Below the pieces are notes generated by a model. The model was not told where the DNA came from. It saw only the letters and a list, made by a program, of their open reading frames with translations, and did no database searches. From an uncultured Gilliamella sp. (GTDB taxonomy: Bacteria > Pseudomonadota > Gammaproteobacteria > Enterobacterales > Enterobacteriaceae), in contig CALYQY010000081.1 of NCBI GenBank assembly GCA_945291235.1, positions 1-10,597 on the forward strand: a stretch of DNA of 10,597 bases. Reading direction: 5' to 3'. Each line of letters starts with the position of its first letter. The stretch's first letter is position 1. Below are positions 6,922 through 10,597 of the stretch, in pieces. A program made the translations under genes and the position numbers.

Positions 6922-7244
6922 TGGCTATTACATTAACTACTAGCGCAGCCAATCGAGTTCAAGCGTTTTTAGCTAATCGTGGAAAAGGCGTTGGGCTCAG
7001 ACTTGGCATTAAAACATCAGGTTGTTCGGGTATGGCTTATGTTTTAGAGTTTGCCGATACAATTAATGATGATGATAGCGTTTTTGAAGATAAAGATGTA
7101 AAAGTCATCGTCGATAAAAAAAGTTTAGTTTACATTGACGGCACCGAACTTGATTTTGTCAAAGAAGGCTTAAACGAAGGCTTTAAATTTAATAATCCTA
7201 ATGCGCATAACGAATGTGGTTGTGGCGAAAGCTTTAATGTTTAA
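6921..7244 (+). CDS. iscA: IscA, A-type Fe-S carrier
   Basis: A 107-residue A-type carrier that accepts iron or clusters and helps form [4Fe-4S] clusters on targets, overlapping in role with ErpA and SufA (known family). Seen: the three invariant cysteines C35 (TSGCSG), C99 and C101 (ECGCGESF), with the length of E. coli IscA. Translation is probably coupled to iscU through the TAATG overlap. The operon position (between iscU and hscB) favours IscA over ErpA or SufA. Confidence 0.98.
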   Translation: MAITLTTSAANRVQAFLANRGKGVGLRLGIKTSGCSGMAYVLEFADTINDDDSVFEDKDVKVIVDKKSLVYIDGTELDFVKEGLNEGFKFNNPNAHNECGCGESFNV

Positions 7245-7246
7245 TT

Positions 7247-7250
7247 GGAG
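7247..7250 (+). promoter_or_regulatory. Ribosome binding site that bears on the hscB start
   Basis: GGAG ends only two bases before the ATG at 7253 but eight bases before an in-frame GTG at 7259. The second spacing is the usual one. The GTG start would give MDNYFELF, lining up with the E. coli HscB start MDYFTLF. Confidence 0.5.
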
Positions 7251-7252
7251 CG

Positions 7253-7777
7253 ATGATTGTGGATAACTATTTTGAGCTGTTTCAATTGCCGATAAGTTTG
7301 CCTGTCGATATGGCGCATTTAACTGCGCACTATCAGCAGCTACAAAGACAGTATCATCCGGATAATTTTGCTAATGCAACTGATAGCGAAAAAGTGGCAA
7401 TTATTCAAAAGTCGGCAATGATTAATGATGCTTATCAAACCCTTAAAGATCCAATTAAAGCGGCGCAATATCTGTTGTCTTTACAAGGATTCGATGTGGA
7501 AACAGAGCAAAATATTATTCATGATGCTGACTTTTTAATGGAACAATTCACCTTGCGTGAACAGCTTGATGAGATCGAACAGCAGGCGAACTTTGCCCTT
7601 TTGGATGATTTTGATGCGCAAATATCAGAGCGAAAGCGAGCGGTCTACCAGCAACTATTGCAACATATAGCAAAGCAAGATTGGCAATTAGCACTGAATC
7701 AAATCTATAAAATCCGTTATCTAGCTAGATTGATTGAACACATCGAAAAGTTACAAGAAAAACAATTTCCTTTATAA
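7253..7777 (+). CDS. hscB: HscB (Hsc20), J-domain co-chaperone for Fe-S assembly
   Basis: A 174-residue type III J-protein that brings IscU to HscA and stimulates its ATPase. Seen: an N-terminal J domain with the essential HPD motif (H35-P36-D37 in RQYHPDNF). The C-terminal three-helix bundle begins around FLMEQFTLREQLDEIEQ (94-110), the region that contacts IscU in E. coli HscB. E. coli HscB is 171 aa. The given ATG is placed oddly close to its ribosome binding site; the GTG at 7259 (172 aa) is the better start by spacing and by alignment. It lies eight bases after iscA. The function is secure; only the first two residues are in doubt. Confidence 0.96.
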   Translation: MIVDNYFELFQLPISLPVDMAHLTAHYQQLQRQYHPDNFANATDSEKVAIIQKSAMINDAYQTLKDPIKAAQYLLSLQGFDVETEQNIIHDADFLMEQFTLREQLDEIEQQANFALLDDFDAQISERKRAVYQQLLQHIAKQDWQLALNQIYKIRYLARLIEHIEKLQEKQFPL

Positions 7778-7814
7778 TTTAAGATAAGTCACACATCAAT
7801 TAGAGATAGATTAA

Positions 7815-9674
7815 ATGGTTTTATTACAGATCAGTGAACCGGGACAAACCCCAGAACCTCATCAGCGCCGCCTTGCGGTCGGCATCGATCTTGGTACAAC
7901 AAATTCATTAGTGGCAACAGTGCGTAGTGGCAAATCAGAAGTATTGCCCGATCTAGAGGGTGAGGCATTACTCCCTTCGGTTGTTCATTATGGCCTTGAT
8001 CATGATGATAATATGATTATTACTGTCGGTAAAAATGCCAAAACTAGTGCGACCAGTGATCCGCAAAATACCGTCAGTTCAGTAAAACGGCTAATGGGGC
8101 GAAGCGAAGCTGATATTGATGTCTCGCATTTTCCCTATTCCTTTTCATTTACTGAAAATGGCGTGCCTTTATTAAATTTACCCAATATTAAAGTCAACCC
8201 AATTCAAGTATCAGCAGAAATTTTAGTTGCGTTGGCTGAGCGAGCTAAGCAGAGCTTACAAGGTGAAATAGACGGTGCGGTCATAACCGTTCCAGCCTAC
8301 TTTGATGATGCCCAACGACAAGCAACCAAAGATGCGGCTAAATTAGCCGGTTTGCATGTTCTTCGTCTGTTAAATGAGCCAACTGCCGCTGCCATTGCTT
8401 ATGGTTTGGATTCGGGCAAAGAAGGCGTAATTGCGGTTTATGATTTAGGTGGCGGCACGTTTGATATCTCTATTCTTCGACTTCATAAAGGCGTTTTTGA
8501 AGTACTGGCTACCGGTGGCGATTCAGCCCTCGGCGGGGATGATTTTGATCGGTTAGTGGCGAATTACATCAAAACGCAGTTAGGTATAGATTCTGCTGAT
8601 GATCATCGCTTAAACCAGCAAATTCTTAATCAAGCTGTCGAAGCTAAGATAGCCTTAAGCCAGCAAGAGAGTGTGGAATGTCAGATTAATAATCAAACAT
8701 TAACCATTACCCGAACGCAGTTTGAACAACTCATTGAGCCATTAGTTAAGCGAACTTTAGCCGTTTGCCGACGAGCGTTGAAAGATGCCAATATCGATGC
8801 CGATGAGGTGTCAGAAGTGGTGATGGTTGGTGGGTCAACTCGTGTGCCATTAGTCCGTCAACTCGTTGCTAACTATTTTAGGACTGAGCCATTAACCTCA
8901 ATCGATCCAGATCAGGTGGTGGCAATCGGTGCTGCCATTCAAGCTGATATCTTAGTTGGTAATAAGCCAGATTCTGATATGTTATTGCTTGATGTCATTC
9001 CACTGTCTTTAGGGATCGAAACCATGGGGCAGTTGGTTGAAAAAATCATTCCTCGTAATAGCACGATACCTTGCGCACGTGCTCAAGAGTTTACCACTTT
9101 TAAAGATGGGCAAACGGCGATGATGATTCATGTGCTACAAGGGGAACGGGAAACGGTTGCCGATTGCCGTTCGCTAGCACAGTTTACGCTACGTGGGATT
9201 CCGCCAATGCCAGCCGGCGGCGCGCATATACGTGTGACGTTTCAAGTTGATGCTGACGGTTTATTAAGCGTCAGCGCCATGGAAAAATCAACCGGGGTTG
9301 AAGCAGCCATTCAAGTCAAGCCTTCTTACGGTTTAACCGATAATGAAATTGCTAACATGATTCAAGATTCAATTAGTCATGCCCAAGAAGATAAACAAGC
9401 TAGAATGCTTGCTGAACAAAAAGTTGAAGCAGCAAGAGTGCTGGAAACACTACAAAGCGCTTTAGATAAAGATGCTGATTTATTAAGCCCTGCGGAACTG
9501 GAACAAATTTTAGCCGCTAAACATCAATTACAACTCGCCAGTGAATCTGACGATCGTTACCGCATTCAAGCGCAAATTAAAATTGTTGATAGTGTTACGC
9601 AAAACTTTGCGGCTAAACGTATGGACAGATCAATCCGTCATGCATTAACCGGTCACAATGTTAATGATATTTAA
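7815..9674 (+). CDS. hscA: HscA (Hsc66), specialised Hsp70 chaperone for IscU
   Basis: A 619-residue Hsp70-family ATPase that binds the LPPVK motif of IscU and drives cluster release. Seen: the nucleotide-binding domain with GIDLGTTNS (23-31), VPAYF (159-163), [11 protein letters not shown] (187-197), [10 protein letters not shown] (210-219) and VGGSTRVP (338-345). The interdomain linker region [11 protein letters not shown] is at 390-400, and a peptide-binding domain with helical lid follows to the end. The N-terminal lead ([10 protein letters not shown]) and a length close to E. coli HscA (616) distinguish it from DnaK, which starts directly at the ATPase domain and is longer. The gap from hscB is 37 bp with only a modest ribosome binding site (AGAG, 7802-7805). 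No extra promoter is obvious there. Confidence 0.98.
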   Translation: MVLLQISEPGQTPEPHQRRLAVGIDLGTTNSLVATVRSGKSEVLPDLEGEALLPSVVHYGLDHDDNMIITVGKNAKTSATSDPQNTVSSVKRLMGRSEADIDVSHFPYSFSFTENGVPLLNLPNIKVNPIQVSAEILVALAERAKQSLQGEIDGAVITVPAYFDDAQRQATKDAAKLAGLHVLRLLNEPTAAAIAYGLDSGKEGVIAVYDLGGGTFDISILRLHKGVFEVLATGGDSALGGDDFDRLVANYIKTQLGIDSADDHRLNQQILNQAVEAKIALSQQESVECQINNQTLTITRTQFEQLIEPLVKRTLAVCRRALKDANIDADEVSEVVMVGGSTRVPLVRQLVANYFRTEPLTSIDPDQVVAIGAAIQADILVGNKPDSDMLLLDVIPLSLGIETMGQLVEKIIPRNSTIPCARAQEFTTFKDGQTAMMIHVLQGERETVADCRSLAQFTLRGIPPMPAGGAHIRVTFQVDADGLLSVSAMEKSTGVEAAIQVKPSYGLTDNEIANMIQDSISHAQEDKQARMLAEQKVEAARVLETLQSALDKDADLLSPAELEQILAAKHQLQLASESDDRYRIQAQIKIVDSVTQNFAAKRMDRSIRHALTGHNVNDI

Positions 9675-9688
9675 CTAACGAGATTATT

Positions 9689-10027
9689 ATGCCAAAAATT
9701 ACTTTTTTACCTAATGCCGATCTTTGCCCGGAGGGAAAAACCGTTGAAGCAGAGGAAGGCGAATCTATATTAGAAGTTGCTTTACGCAATGATATTGAAA
9801 TTGAGCATGCTTGTGAAATGTCGTGTGCTTGCTCGACTTGTCACTGTATTGTCCGTAAAGGATTTGATTCACTGCAAGAGAGTGATGAACAAGAAGATGA
9901 TATGCTTGATAAAGCGTGGGGCGTTGAGCCACATAGCCGTCTGAGTTGTCAGGCACGAGTTGCTGATGAAGATTTAGAAGTAGAAATTCCAAGATATAGT
10001 CTTAATCACGCCAAAGAAGATCATTAA
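9689..10027 (+). CDS. fdx: ISC-type [2Fe-2S] ferredoxin
   Basis: A 112-residue adrenodoxin-like ferredoxin that supplies electrons for Fe-S assembly on IscU/IscS. Seen: cluster ligands C42, C48, C51 and C87, matching E. coli Fdx (111 aa) exactly, plus the family's extra C46 and C53. The acidic stretch ESDEQEDDMLDKAW (64-77) fits partner binding. The ribosome binding site (ACGAG) is modest. It lies 14 bp after hscA and is the last gene of the operon, with a terminator three bases beyond its stop. Confidence 0.98.
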   Translation: MPKITFLPNADLCPEGKTVEAEEGESILEVALRNDIEIEHACEMSCACSTCHCIVRKGFDSLQESDEQEDDMLDKAWGVEPHSRLSCQARVADEDLEVEIPRYSLNHAKEDH

Positions 10028-10030
10028 TTT

Positions 10031-10051
10031 GTCGCCATAGTGGCGACTTTT
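10031..10051 (+). terminator. Intrinsic terminator of the isc operon
   Basis: GTCGCCA (10031-10037), loop TAG, TGGCGAC (10041-10047): a perfect GC-rich 7-bp stem with a 3-nt loop, followed by TTTTA. It starts three bases after the fdx stop codon, so the operon ends at fdx. Confidence 0.88.
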
Positions 10052-10308
10052 ATCACGCTATATCGGCTATCTTTATTAAGTGTATTCAATCGTTTTTATG
10101 CCGATAATGTGATTTTGGTATTTTCTATCTTGCCTTACTTTTATTTGAGAGTTAATGGCTGACATTGAATATCAGGCATTATCCAAAAAACGATAATCTA
10201 CTTTACGGGTATGAAGTCAAAATAAGCAGATTGATAAATCACTAAAAGAGCAAAATTTAGCGAGTAACTATTCTATTGACGCTCTCATTGACTATCGAAC
10301 TATCTAAT

Positions 10309-10336
10309 CTCATCTTGCTAACCTCATCTTGTAAAT
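10309..10336 (+). repeat. Imperfect 14-bp tandem repeat
   Basis: CTCATCTTGCTAAC (10309-10322) is followed directly by CTCATCTTGTAAAT (10323-10336). The first nine bases are identical. It is probably a local duplication; no function is apparent. Confidence 0.55.
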
Positions 10337-10484
10337 CTTCGTCCGATGCGCTATCGCAAGTGTCACCTTAGAAAATTGCCGGTGTTTAGTTTTTGACAAC
10401 CCAGTTTATTTGCTAACGATATCTAATTATCGATAAGTTTTGATGAATTACTCCTTGCATTAGTTGATTATTTACGTATAATTG

Positions 10485-10523
10485 ACGCACTTTGTTTGTT
10501 GCATTTTCGATAAACAAATGCGT
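10485..10523 (+). repeat. Imperfect inverted repeat (12 bp, one bulge)
   Basis: ACGCA-C-TTTGTTT (10485-10497) pairs with AAACAAATGCGT (10512-10523): twelve base pairs with one bulged C and a 14-nt loop. No T-run follows, so it is not a typical terminator. It ends seven bases before a perfect TATAAT (10531-10536), which makes an operator-like role for a downstream gene conceivable. Confidence 0.5.
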
Positions 10524-10597
10524 ATGACGATATAATCGTATATAAAAATATTGAATTATATCAACAATATTCCCGATTTGGGAATTACGAAAAAGAA

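Larger units (their letters stand above)
10053..10597. other. Gene-free, AT-rich stretch with short repeats
   Basis: About 545 bases with no convincing reading frame on either strand. The longest open run I traced on the plus strand is about 30 codons without an ATG (10215-10307). A 13-codon frame starts at 10155. It holds a 14-bp period duplication (10309-10336) and an imperfect 12-bp inverted repeat (10485-10523). There are smaller palindromes at 10417-10432, 10527-10539, 10547-10571 and 10569-10585. The right end contains a consensus -10 (TATAAT, 10531-10536) and could be control DNA of a gene beyond the edge. Gene decay is another possibility. Confidence 0.6.

Noticed and set aside
10393..10421. 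TTGACA as a -35 of a promoter in the right-hand gap
   Set aside because: The hexamer is perfect but no acceptable -10 lies 15-19 bp downstream.
1..10597. Search by eye for CRISPR arrays, insertion sequences, integrases, toxin-antitoxin or defence genes and tRNA/rRNA genes
   Set aside because: None seen. All long reading frames are accounted for by conserved housekeeping genes, and the only gene-free stretch shows no regular repeat-spacer pattern or tRNA-like fold.

Overview
The window is chromosomal DNA from an AT-rich gammaproteobacterium. Every recognisable protein aligns closely with an Escherichia coli counterpart. IscS (404 aa), IscU (128) and IscA (107) have exactly the E. coli lengths, and the key residues fall at the E. 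coli positions. The mix of enterobacterial-type genes (Rob, TrpR, Slt70, the full ISC set) with a strongly AT-biased sequence suggests a member of Orbales (Gilliamella/Frischella/Orbus type). Proteus/Providencia-like or Pasteurellaceae relatives are weaker alternatives. The taxon is an inference from composition and protein divergence; no marker RNA gene is present.

Left part (1-2400): a ComF/GntX-type phosphoribosyltransferase-like protein whose first residues may lie off the window, then nfuA, the same gntX-nfuA pair as in E. coli. The gap between them holds a good promoter with a type 1-like IscR site over its -10/start region, then a stem-loop just before the nfuA ribosome binding site. 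A Rob-type AraC regulator follows on the same strand.

Middle (2398-4640, minus strand): slt (soluble lytic transglycosylase) and trpR overlap by one base (TAATG) and converge on rob. E. coli also groups slt, trpR and rob, but with other genes between; here the cluster is compacted.

Right part (4641-10050): the complete isc operon iscR-iscS-iscU-iscA-hscB-hscA-fdx in canonical order. It is driven by a promoter carrying two adjacent type 1-like IscR sites and ends at a clear intrinsic terminator right after fdx. No iscX follows. The genes cooperate as follows: IscS supplies sulfur, IscU is the scaffold, Fdx supplies electrons, HscA/HscB release the cluster from IscU, IscA and NfuA act in delivery, and IscR senses Fe-S status. 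The 10-mer TAGTCAACTA occurs in both the nfuA and iscR control regions, linking the two loci in one predicted regulon.

The last 550 bases hold no supportable gene but several short repeats and inverted repeats, probably including control DNA for a gene beyond the edge. I found no mobile element, CRISPR, tRNA/rRNA, phage gene or undescribed system. This is mostly a conserved housekeeping region, and the points worth a second look are regulatory and synteny details.
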